The notes beneath the pieces were generated by a model. The model was not told the origin of the DNA and did not search any database. It saw only the letters and a program-made list of their open reading frames with translations. A program made the translations under genes and the position numbers. DNA of 23,100 bases from a virus: the IMG/VR virus record IMGVR_UViG_3300022074_000393, positions 1-23,100 of that record; one strand, written 5' to 3'. Shown one piece after another: positions 8,130 to 15,388 of the stretch (position 1 is its first letter; each line of letters starts with the position of its first letter).

Positions 8130-8701
8130 TGGCTATAGATAAAGAAAAAGATTTAGCATCAGGGCTTGGTGAACTTATTGCTCCATCAACAGCAGGTAAT
8201 ACTCAAGACATGCTTAAAGCTATACAAAACGCTGCTTTGATAAGAGCAGGTATAGGTATAATGAGTCAAAGGCAAATGGGTGAGTCAGGTTATGATGTAG
8301 CTAGTAGAGTATTAAAAGATGTGTCTGCTGATGCTACAACACAAATTGCTGCTGTACAAAAATTACAAAAAGATGCTGCTGCTACAAAACTTGCAGGAGT
8401 TAAAGAACAAAGAGCAGTTGGTAAAGATGCTTTAAGTGCATATGATAAATTGTATTTTACTAAAGACGAAATAACAGGTGCTGTAACTCAAAAACGTAGT
8501 GATTTGCAAAGAGCAAAAATTCCACCCCCAACTCAAGAATTATTTAAAAACGAAATGTATGATTTGTTTTTAGCTGACGCAGGTTTGTTTGACAGACTTA
8601 ATGCAGCACATATAAGAGGTGTTGAAACAGCAAGACAAAATAATCAAAAACATGAATGGGAAGATACTATTGCACAGTTTAATAAATTCTTAGGAAGATA
8701 A
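8129..8701 (+). CDS. Virion-locus protein of unknown function (190 aa, GTG start)
   Basis: A 190-residue helical protein. Its GTG start overlaps the previous stop as TAGTG, and an AGGAGGA ribosome-binding sequence lies about 10 bases upstream, so the start is well supported. The N-terminus contains a Gly-rich segment and a helix (DMLKAIQNAALIRAGIGIMS, RQMGESGYDVASRVLKDVS). The middle is Ala/Lys/Thr-rich (TTQIAAVQKLQKDAAATKLA) and the end is amphipathic. It ends in a TAATG overlap with the 1164-codon gene. Tight coupling to the large protein suggests a common role in the internal virion or ejection apparatus. No known family is recognised. Confidence 0.5.
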   Translation: MAIDKEKDLASGLGELIAPSTAGNTQDMLKAIQNAALIRAGIGIMSQRQMGESGYDVASRVLKDVSADATTQIAAVQKLQKDAAATKLAGVKEQRAVGKDALSAYDKLYFTKDEITGAVTQKRSDLQRAKIPPPTQELFKNEMYDLFLADAGLFDRLNAAHIRGVETARQNNQKHEWEDTIAQFNKFLGR

Positions 8702-11700
8702 TGGCAACAGATTTAAGTAAAATATTTGAAGAGGAATTGATACCTAAGTCTACATCTAATGTAGATATGACAGAAATTTTTAATCAAGAACTTGCTCCCT
8801 CAGAATACTCTACTATTAATGAAGACAAGGTAGGGACTGTAAGAGAAGATGTCCCCGGTATAAATTCAAGAGATGAAGCCATGAAGTTTGCTGCTAGTAT
8901 GGGGTTTTCCGATACATATAGAGGTATTAAACAATTTATAGGTTTTGGCGAACAAGAAATGAAAGCAGACCAAAACAAATTAAATAACATATTTGCTAAC
9001 AAAGAGTATGGTAGGGCAGCATTAGGTGCATATATGGGTGGTGTAGTAGCTGACCCATTTGGTTGGGTAATACCAGTAGCAAAAGCTAAGTCAGTATCAT
9101 CATTAGTCAAACAAGGCATAGCATATGGTGCAGGATTTGGTGCAGTAGGATATACAGATGAAGCTGCTTTTGGACAAGATACGTCTATGTGGGAAAAAAA
9201 ATTATACCAAGCAGGACTAGGTGCAGTTGGTGGTGGTGCTATAACAGGGGTTATAGGAATAGCAGGTAAAAAAGCATTAGGATTTGATGAACCTACAGCA
9301 GCTTTAAAAGCTACAGATGATGTAGAAGCAAGAAGAATTAATAAATTAAATGAACAAGAACTTAATAAAGAGCCATTAAAAGATGGCACTATGGATGAGA
9401 AACTTACATTAAAAGAATCTTATAGAAAAAAAGTAGGACAACCTTTGTTTGATGCAATGACAAAAAATCCATTAGCAGCAGGTGGAGCAGGACTCGGACT
9501 TTATACGTCAGCATCTTTTTTAGAAGATGGCAACGATTCAACTAATTATTTATATAATACAGCACTAACAGCAATGGCTACATTTGCAGGGTTAAAAGCA
9601 GGTAAATCTTTACAAGGAACAGAAATGGGTAATAAACTTTTATACCATATAAATTCTGAAATACACATGTCTCCTGAAGTTTATAGTCAATGGAATAAAA
9701 TGAAAGGAAGTATACAAGGACATCAGGGAGCTATAGCTAATTTACATAATGACTTAAGTGGACTTACAAAAGAAGAAAATAAATTAGCTTATCAATTATT
9801 TAGTGGAGATTTATCAGAAGATGGTTTAAATAAAATAGTACAAAACCATGCAGAAATGGGACAAGAAACTATTGATAAACTATTAAAATTAAAAGATAAA
9901 AAAATAGGAGTCTTTACTAAATTAGGACAAGACATGAGAGATGCAGGTCTTTTAAGTGATGACGTATTTAAAACTAATCTTGATTCATATTTAAAAAGAA
10001 GCTATCAAAAAGTTTTAGAAACTAGAGGAGAAAAAGATGCTACTAAATTGGTTAGCACATTAGGTAAAATAAGAGGAGATAGCATTAGAAGTAGAGGGTT
10101 TGTACAAAAAAATGTACCAAAAGAAAGGATGCCTTTAATTGTAGAAAGATTAAGAAATGATAGAGAACAAGATTTTAAAATAAAAGAAGACTATGAAAAA
10201 AGGTTTCCTGATGGAGATGATGTACCTGCAACAGTACCTAATGAAAAAAAAGGTAAACTTATAAATAGAATTACAGAAAAAGATGACCCTGATTACAACC
10301 CCGACTTACCTGAACTAGACCAAATGTCTAATTATGGAGTATTGGTTACTAAGAATGAAGATGGAACGTATGATATTCTTTCTCAGCTTACCAAACAAGA
10401 AAGAAGAGAACTAGGGGAGATAGAAGATGCTGCATTATCTATAGCAAGAACATCGCAAGATTTGAATACAACACTAGGGTTAGGTAGATTTTATAAAGGA
10501 ATAGAACAAGATGGTATATCCAAAGGATATGTTTTTAATACTACAGACTTGGTAGGGAAAGACAAACAGTTTGAAAATGTAAATGATATGCTTGAAAACG
10601 GTTACAAAGTTATTCCTAATACTAAAATTAAAAATGAAAGTGGTGATAATATTCCTGAGTTTGGTGCATTAGGAGGTAAGGTTGTACCTGAAGATGTATA
10701 TAAAGATATTAAGTTATTAACTGAAGTAACAAATAATAAATATAGAAAAGGTTTATGGAACAAATGGTTTAAGTTACAAAGTTTTTGGAAAAAAACAAAA
10801 ACAGTATATAACCCTGCTGTACATATGAACAACTTAGTTGCTAATTTTTCTATGTTTTATATGGCAAACGGAAGTTGGAAAGTTTTTGCTCAAGCAAGAA
10901 AAGAGTTTAAAGAAATTCTTAAATATGAAAGAGGAGAAATACCTAAAGAAAAACTACCTAAAGATTTAAGAGATTTGTATGATGAGGGTGGTCTTAGTGC
11001 TGACATGGTAACTAATGAAATGCGTCAAGGTGGAAACTTTAACAGAAGAATGGATGAACTGTTAGATTCATATAAAATTAATGGTAATGAATTTATGAGT
11101 GATGCACTAGATACAGGTGCAAAACAACTTAGAAAAGCAGGAAGAATTTATGGAAGTGCAGACAAATGGGCATCAGACTGGTATCAATTAGAAGATAAAA
11201 TTTTTAGATATTCTTTGTATAAAACAAGAAAGCAACAAATTAATCCTAAGACTGGTAAGTTATATACTAATGAAGAAGCAGCAAATGATGCTATAAAATA
11301 TTTTATTGATTATGATATTAAAACTCCATTTATTAATGGCATAAGAAACACAGCAGTTCCTTTTCTTTCATACAGTTATAGAGTAGTCCCATTGTTACTT
11401 GAAACAGCAGTTGTTAGACCTGAAAAATTTGCAGTATTAGCTGCATTAGGATACACAGCTAATGATATATTTACGGATGTAGCAGGTTCAAATAAATTTA
11501 AGCAAGGACAAGAAAGAAAATTAATGCAAGATTTTAGAAAAAAGAAAATGTTTGATAACCCTGTGGTTGATATGCCTTATTCAAATATAAGACTTCCTTA
11601 TAATGGAGTAAATGGTGGTGCTAAATATTTTGACATAACTAGAAAACTTCCGGGTGGTGATGTATTTGATATGGGAGGAGATACAGGTGGTGATGCACCT

Positions 11701-12195
11701 TTCTTACCTGCTGCTGCACAACCCGGTGGTCCTGCTGTAAGTGCAATAAACAAACTTCTTTTAGGCAGAGATTCTTTTACGGGACAATCATTTAACGAAA
11801 TGGGTATGGATGCTTCAGAAATTTTTGGCTCAAGAATATCAGCACTTGCTAAAGATTTTGTACCTAATGTTCCTAACCCACTTGTCAGAACATTTGCAGG
11901 AGATAAAATTACTAGAGCATTTAATGATGATTACCAAACATTATCTGACCCAGTAAGCAAAACAGAATCTATAGCAAGTGTGTTTGGGTTGTCCGTAAAT
12001 ACAGCAGACATTGATAGATTAACTACTTTAAAATCAAAAGAATTACAGAGTATAAATTCAGATTTTTCTAAAGCTATAAAAAAAATAAACAATGAAAGGA
12101 TGAAAGGAATAATAGACTTTGATGAATACACAGAAGAGTATAATAATTTAAGGGAAAGATTTACTAAAGAAGTTAAAGGGCTTACAAAAGAATGA
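8701..12195 (+). CDS. Very large virion protein, probable internal DNA-ejection protein (1164 aa)
   Basis: The largest gene in the window. The N-terminal region has Gly/Ala-rich hydrophobic segments that could enter a membrane (about residues 100-130, ALGAYMGGVVADPFGW; 165-195, YQAGLGAVGGGAITGVIGIA; 255-275, PLAAGGAGLGLYTSASF). These alternate with long charged helices. Around residues 690-715 there is a conserved-looking block (LQSFWKKTKTVYNPAVHMNN), and around 815-840 WYQLEDKIFRYSLYKTRKQ. This block architecture, of a WKxxKTxxNPAVHxxN core with a helical C-terminus, occurs in giant proteins of marine podoviruses, by position comparable to T7 gp16. No transglycosylase (lysozyme-like) motif is seen. 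It starts at TAATG and overlaps the holin-like gene by ATGA. Confidence 0.6.
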   Translation: MATDLSKIFEEELIPKSTSNVDMTEIFNQELAPSEYSTINEDKVGTVREDVPGINSRDEAMKFAASMGFSDTYRGIKQFIGFGEQEMKADQNKLNNIFANKEYGRAALGAYMGGVVADPFGWVIPVAKAKSVSSLVKQGIAYGAGFGAVGYTDEAAFGQDTSMWEKKLYQAGLGAVGGGAITGVIGIAGKKALGFDEPTAALKATDDVEARRINKLNEQELNKEPLKDGTMDEKLTLKESYRKKVGQPLFDAMTKNPLAAGGAGLGLYTSASFLEDGNDSTNYLYNTALTAMATFAGLKAGKSLQGTEMGNKLLYHINSEIHMSPEVYSQWNKMKGSIQGHQGAIANLHNDLSGLTKEENKLAYQLFSGDLSEDGLNKIVQNHAEMGQETIDKLLKLKDKKIGVFTKLGQDMRDAGLLSDDVFKTNLDSYLKRSYQKVLETRGEKDATKLVSTLGKIRGDSIRSRGFVQKNVPKERMPLIVERLRNDREQDFKIKEDYEKRFPDGDDVPATVPNEKKGKLINRITEKDDPDYNPDLPELDQMSNYGVLVTKNEDGTYDILSQLTKQERRELGEIEDAALSIARTSQDLNTTLGLGRFYKGIEQDGISKGYVFNTTDLVGKDKQFENVNDMLENGYKVIPNTKIKNESGDNIPEFGALGGKVVPEDVYKDIKLLTEVTNNKYRKGLWNKWFKLQSFWKKTKTVYNPAVHMNNLVANFSMFYMANGSWKVFAQARKEFKEILKYERGEIPKEKLPKDLRDLYDEGGLSADMVTNEMRQGGNFNRRMDELLDSYKINGNEFMSDALDTGAKQLRKAGRIYGSADKWASDWYQLEDKIFRYSLYKTRKQQINPKTGKLYTNEEAANDAIKYFIDYDIKTPFINGIRNTAVPFLSYSYRVVPLLLETAVVRPEKFAVLAALGYTANDIFTDVAGSNKFKQGQERKLMQDFRKKKMFDNPVVDMPYSNIRLPYNGVNGGAKYFDITRKLPGGDVFDMGGDTGGDAPFLPAAAQPGGPAVSAINKLLLGRDSFTGQSFNEMGMDASEIFGSRISALAKDFVPNVPNPLVRTFAGDKITRAFNDDYQTLSDPVSKTESIASVFGLSVNTADIDRLTTLKSKELQSINSDFSKAIKKINNERMKGIIDFDEYTEEYNNLRERFTKEVKGLTKE

Positions 12196-12626
12196 TACCG
12201 TTTGAAGTTATAACAATGCTTGGCTCTAGTCTATTTACTGGACTACTATCTATATGGTCACAGAAATCTAAAGATTCAGCAGACCAACAGAAGTATCTTA
12301 TGCAAAGAGCAGAGATAGAAAGAGCATCAGTTAATGACGCAAGAAAAGATAACAGTCAGTATCAATCTACGACAAGAAGATGGATGGCATTACTTGCAGT
12401 GTTTTTTATAGTATGCCTACCTAAACTAGCAGTATTCTTAGACCCATCAGTACAGGTACACTTAATGTATCTTGACCAAGTTAAAGAGGGATGGTGGATA
12501 TTTGGTAGCACACAAGAAGTAACAACATTTAAAGGTATCGGTGGAATAGTAATTACTACAGCAGATACACATTTTCTAGCAGCAATATCAGGATTCTATT
12601 TTGGTTCTGCTGCAACAAGGAGATAA
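12192..12626 (+). CDS. Membrane protein, holin candidate
   Basis: A 144-residue protein coupled to the giant virion gene by ATGA. It has a hydrophobic N-terminal helix (FEVITMLGSSLFTGLLSIW), a charged helical middle (residues 22-58, QKYLMQRAEIERASVNDARK), a second membrane helix (RWMALLAVFFIVCLPKLAVF) and a hydrophobic end (GIGGIVITTADTHFLAAIS then GFYFGSAATRR). A layout of helix, charged coil, helix, and final helix ending FYFG is seen in three-helix holins of the GTA/phage type. Holin function is inferred: no endolysin gene lies next to it, so the lysis role is not confirmed by context. Confidence 0.55.
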   Translation: MIPFEVITMLGSSLFTGLLSIWSQKSKDSADQQKYLMQRAEIERASVNDARKDNSQYQSTTRRWMALLAVFFIVCLPKLAVFLDPSVQVHLMYLDQVKEGWWIFGSTQEVTTFKGIGGIVITTADTHFLAAISGFYFGSAATRR

Positions 12627-12627
12627 C

Positions 12628-12876
12628 ATGGCTATAGAAAGAGCAGGTGAAAAATTTTCAGGATATAATAAACCAAAGAACTCACGCAAAGGTGGTAAAA
12701 AGTTTGCTGTATTAGCTAAAGAGGGAGACAAGATTAAGCTCATCAGATTTGGTGATGCTAACATGAAGATTAAAAAGAACATACCATCAAGACGTAAATC
12801 TTTTAGAGCAAGACACAAGTGTGATACTGCTAAATCTAAACTAACAGCTAGATATTGGAGCTGTAAAAAATGGTAA
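12628..12876 (+). CDS. Small basic protein, DUF5872-like
   Basis: An 82-residue strongly basic protein. The ATG at 12628, with an AAGGAGAT sequence just upstream, is preferred over an in-frame ATG at 12601 within the preceding gene. The protein reads YNKPKNSRKGGKKFAVLAKE, then GDKIKLIRFGDANMK, RRKSFRARHKCD and AKSKLTARYWSCKKW. The order KF-x-V-L-A-K-E-G-D-K-I-K-L-I-R-F-G and then RR-x-SF-x-ARH and a terminal YW-x-x-KKW is the signature of a small phage family of unknown role (DUF5872-like). Its charge would suit binding nucleic acid or virion interior, but that is speculation. Confidence 0.7.
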   Translation: MAIERAGEKFSGYNKPKNSRKGGKKFAVLAKEGDKIKLIRFGDANMKIKKNIPSRRKSFRARHKCDTAKSKLTARYWSCKKW

Positions 12877-13484
12877 GATTATATTTAGCTATAATTATAT
12901 TAAGCATTTTTATTTTAGGTTATGCAATAGAAGATGCTGTGTCAGATGTTACATCAAATGGTGCTACAACTAACAGTCAAACAAATACTTCAGGAAGTAA
13001 CACAGCTATATCCGGTGGGTACTCACAAGAAACCACAAATAATTATACGGGTGGTCAAACTAATACTACAACTAATTCAACAAGCAATAGCACTAACCAA
13101 GAGACTGCCGTTAATAGTGCAACAGCACCTGCTATGTCTGTGTATAGCCAACAGTCATGTGTCATTCCACTATCTATTGGCATGACCGTTATTGGCTTCA
13201 GCACAAGTCTTGGAACATATCATCATGATTTAAAATGTGAACAAAGACAAAGAGCCAAACTACTAAATGGATTAGGAATGAAAGTTGCAGCGATATCATT
13301 AATGTGTCAAGACAAAAACGTATGGAAAGCAATGATGGATGCAGGAACACCATGTCCTATAGATGGATTAATCGGTGAACAAGCTAAACAAAGATGGGAA
13401 GAACTAGGTAATGAAAAAGTTTTTGATACTGTTAATGCTACCTCTAGTGGCAAACGCAGACACTTCAGCAAATCTAATTACTAA
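12870..13484 (+). CDS. Exported Asn/Thr-rich protein with conserved Cys domain
   Basis: A 204-residue protein beginning 7 bases inside the end of the upstream gene. The first 18 residues (MVRLYLAIIILSIFILGYA) form a signal peptide or membrane anchor. Residues 27-80 are a low-complexity Asn/Thr/Ser/Gly spacer. Residues 87-175 form a compact domain with Cys97, Cys123, Cys146 and Cys162 (QQSCVIPLSIG, CEQRQRAKLLNGLGMKVAA, LMCQDKNVW, AGTPCPIDG), suggesting disulfides outside the cytoplasm. This domain type occurs in marine phage late regions; its function is unknown. The last 24 codons overlap the signal-peptide region of the next gene in another frame. Confidence 0.62.
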   Translation: MVRLYLAIIILSIFILGYAIEDAVSDVTSNGATTNSQTNTSGSNTAISGGYSQETTNNYTGGQTNTTTNSTSNSTNQETAVNSATAPAMSVYSQQSCVIPLSIGMTVIGFSTSLGTYHHDLKCEQRQRAKLLNGLGMKVAAISLMCQDKNVWKAMMDAGTPCPIDGLIGEQAKQRWEELGNEKVFDTVNATSSGKRRHFSKSNY

Positions 13485-14655
13485 CGGTACGTTTGATAAC
13501 GGCACTACAGGTTGGACTACATCAGGTGATGCACAAGTTATAGGTGATTGCTGTCCGGGTGGACATGACTTTGAGTTTGGAAACAGTGGGTCTATAGAAC
13601 AAACATTTGATTTAACATCGGATGATATTACTACTCAGATGCTAGACAACGGTATTACTCTCAACTCTACAGTAGAAGTACAAAATGGTGAGGGTGGTGT
13701 AGGTTCTTGGTGTCCTAACTGTGGCGATGCTGACAGTTTTAGAATAGACTTAACAATACTTGACAATAATAGTCAGGTATTAACTACGACTACACAAACA
13801 AGAACAGATGTAACAGGTATTAATGGTGTAGATTTTACTGACTCTATAACATATACAGGTACTGGTAGTTACTATGGCAACATATTTATTAAAGGCGAAG
13901 ACGCATCAACAGGAAGACTTGGTGGACCAAACGTAGATAACATATCAGTTACCATGGAATATGACCCTGTTGTTTTATCATTAGAACAAACACAACACAT
14001 ATCTGCTGTTGCTGAAATCGTAGAAGAAATATATATAGAAGAATTTGTTTACGAAGAACCTGTTATTGAAGAGATTATCTTTGAAGAACCTATGGTTGAA
14101 ATCATAGAAGAACCTGTTTTTATAGAAGAAGAATTTATTGAGGAGACTATTGTCTTAGCTCCTGCTATGATAGAACCTGAGATAATAGAAGAGGTTATAG
14201 AAGAACCGGCTATTGAAGAAGTGTTTGAAGAAATAGTAGAAGCACCTATTGAAGAAGAACTTGTGGAGGAAATTAATGAAACAGAAACTATCGAAGAAAC
14301 AGAAAGAGATACAGAAGTTAATGAAAGTAACGGAGATGTTATCGCAGAAGAAACCGAAGTCGATAACGAGAGTGGGAGTATTGAAACCGAACTAACAATA
14401 GAAGAAATATCTATTAAGGTAGCTGATAAAATTAAAACAATAGATGGTCAGCTCAAAGCTACACAAATGATAGTAGCTAAGGTTATGCAGAAACACAACA
14501 AGATATCAAGTTACTCAAAAGTAAACACAGATATATTTATACAACCAAATATAGTTGATATAGATATAGGTACATATACAAACAATACCTATGTAGATAT
14601 CAGAAACATTTATCCAAACCAAACATACGAGGACAGACTATGGACATCAAGGTAA
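13411..14655 (+). CDS. Secreted protein: signal peptide, beta domain, Glu/Pro-rich linker
   Basis: A 414-residue protein. A classical signal peptide occupies residues 1-16 (MKKFLILLMLPLVANA, cleavage before DTSA), which decides the start at 13411 even though it lies inside the previous gene. Residues 19-185 form a beta-rich domain opening with NLITNGTFDNGTTGW and closing with GGPNVDNISVTMEYD, the pattern of galactose-binding-like or carbohydrate-binding modules; Cys47, Cys48, Cys101 and Cys104 may pair. Residues about 203-330 are a Glu-dominated linker with repeated EEP steps (FVYEEPVIEEI, IIEEPVFIEEE, EVIEEPAIEEV). A helix (330-365) and a Tyr/Asn-rich tail follow. It is probably exported and binds a surface polymer; its function is unknown. 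Confidence 0.65.
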   Translation: MKKFLILLMLPLVANADTSANLITNGTFDNGTTGWTTSGDAQVIGDCCPGGHDFEFGNSGSIEQTFDLTSDDITTQMLDNGITLNSTVEVQNGEGGVGSWCPNCGDADSFRIDLTILDNNSQVLTTTTQTRTDVTGINGVDFTDSITYTGTGSYYGNIFIKGEDASTGRLGGPNVDNISVTMEYDPVVLSLEQTQHISAVAEIVEEIYIEEFVYEEPVIEEIIFEEPMVEIIEEPVFIEEEFIEETIVLAPAMIEPEIIEEVIEEPAIEEVFEEIVEAPIEEELVEEINETETIEETERDTEVNESNGDVIAEETEVDNESGSIETELTIEEISIKVADKIKTIDGQLKATQMIVAKVMQKHNKISSYSKVNTDIFIQPNIVDIDIGTYTNNTYVDIRNIYPNQTYEDRLWTSR

Positions 14656-14846
14656 TTGCAGGGATACTAGGAATAGCTATCAGTCTTGGTAGTCTATTCG
14701 TATTTCAAGGACAGTTAATACAGAGGGTTGAGGTGCTAGAATCTAAATCAGTACCTGATATTACCCCATTAGAAAAAGAATTATCTATACTCAAATCACA
14801 AGTAGAGGATTTAAAAGCTAGAAATAGTAATCCATTAATGAGATGA
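14640..14846 (+). CDS. Small membrane-anchored coiled-coil protein
   Basis: A 68-residue protein overlapping the end of the secreted-protein gene by 16 bases. Residues 4-24 (KVIAGILGIAISLGSLFVFQ) form one membrane helix, and residues 26-62 form a short coiled coil with leucines at regular spacing (QLIQRVEVLESK, LEKELSILKSQVEDLKARN). An N-terminal anchor plus periplasmic coiled coil is the shape of short inner-membrane spanins, but it is shorter than usual and has no overlapping outer-membrane lipoprotein gene, so spanin is only one option. It ends in an ATGA overlap with a 42-codon gene. Confidence 0.6.
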   Translation: MDIKVIAGILGIAISLGSLFVFQGQLIQRVEVLESKSVPDITPLEKELSILKSQVEDLKARNSNPLMR

Positions 14847-14971
14847 TAAAGATAATGAAGTTCTTATTAGGTAAGATAAGAACCAAATATCTAAGACCGG
14901 AGATATCTGTCTTAGAGTTTATACTAATATTGGTTATGTCATATTACATCACTGGATGGCTATATGCTTAA
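14843..14971 (+). CDS. Small membrane peptide (42 aa)
   Basis: A 42-residue product that begins in an ATGA overlap with the preceding stop. The N-terminus is basic (MIKIMKFLLGKIRTKYLRP) and residues 21-42 form one membrane helix (SVLEFILILVMSYYITGWLY). Basic residues before the helix favour an N-in orientation. Its place beside the holin-like and coiled-coil proteins suggests a membrane or lysis-related role, but no family is recognised. The next gene has its own AGGAGAT ribosome-binding sequence 18 bases downstream. Confidence 0.6.
   Translation: MIKIMKFLLGKIRTKYLRPEISVLEFILILVMSYYITGWLYA
14891..14915. repeat. 7-bp inverted repeat with nested palindrome
   Basis: CTAAGAC (14891-14897) and GTCTTAG (14909-14915) form a perfect 7-bp stem. 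The spacer contains the 8-bp palindrome AGATATCT. It lies inside the 42-codon membrane-peptide gene and is not followed by a T-run, so it is not a convincing terminator. Confidence 0.4.
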
Positions 14972-14988
14972 ACTGATAGGAGATAACT

Positions 14989-15201
14989 ATGAGTGCAAAT
15001 ATCCCTTACACAAAAAGGGAAATGCAAATCATCAAAGCAATCCGTGCTATTGACCCTAACATTAGGTTCAGTATTAAGAACAACATAAAGAATAGACTTG
15101 ACTACAAGTATGGTGGTATAGTATTCTTTAATTGTCTACCAATAAGTTGGGACGAAGTTATGGATAAGATTGATGAGCAAGAAGAAAGAAGACCTTATTA
15201 G
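14989..15201 (+). CDS. Small hypothetical protein (70 aa)
   Basis: A 70-residue protein with a clear AGGAGAT site 4 bases before its ATG. It is basic and looks mixed alpha/beta: YTKREMQIIKAIRAIDPNIR, FSIKNNIKNRLDYKYGG and a C-terminal helix (SWDEVMDKIDEQEERRPY). No known family is recognised and there is no membrane segment. The last 29 bases overlap the DUF3310 gene in another frame, so the two are probably expressed together. Confidence 0.6.
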   Translation: MSANIPYTKREMQIIKAIRAIDPNIRFSIKNNIKNRLDYKYGGIVFFNCLPISWDEVMDKIDEQEERRPY

Positions 15202-15388
15202 TAATCCTCCCCATTACACAAAGGGGATTGAAACTACTAGGTATATACGGTCATGGGATATGGACTATGTGCGTGGTAACATTATAAAGTATGTTACTAG
15301 GTTTCCATATAAAGGTACTCCTGTGTCTGATTTAAAGAAAGCTCGTTGGTACTTAGATTATTTAATTAACGAGGAAGAGAATAAATGA
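15173..15388 (+). CDS. DUF3310-family phage protein
   Basis: A 71-residue protein matching the DUF3310 pattern along almost its full length: NPPHYTKGIETTRYIRSWDM, then YVRGNIIKYVTRFPYKG and DLKKARWYLDYLI. This is a small, widespread phage family sometimes described as nucleotide-kinase-like; the biochemical role is not settled. The ATG at 15173 is chosen over a TTG one codon upstream. It lies inside the end of the previous gene and is joined to the metallophosphoesterase gene by an ATGA overlap. Confidence 0.85.
   Translation: MSKKKEDLISNPPHYTKGIETTRYIRSWDMDYVRGNIIKYVTRFPYKGTPVSDLKKARWYLDYLINEEENK

Noticed and set aside
8784-9389. A 201-codon open frame on the - strand
   Set aside because: It lies wholly inside the 1164-codon virion gene, lacks a ribosome-binding site, and its Pro/Ser/Ala-rich product is what the antisense of a Gly/Ala-rich helical protein gives.
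8701-12195. Giant protein considered as a virion RNA polymerase or a lytic transglycosylase
   Set aside because: No polymerase motifs and no lysozyme-like catalytic block can be seen; the visible pattern fits an ejection protein.
12934-13185. An 83-codon + strand frame inside the Asn/Thr-rich exported protein
   Set aside because: The Gln/Leu/Val-rich product is what an alternative frame of low-complexity ACA/AAT repeats gives; it has no ribosome-binding site.
14020-14300. Repeated GAAGAA-type sequence considered as a CRISPR array or tandem repeat
   Set aside because: There is no fixed repeat unit or spacer pattern; it is a Glu-rich coding region with varied codons.
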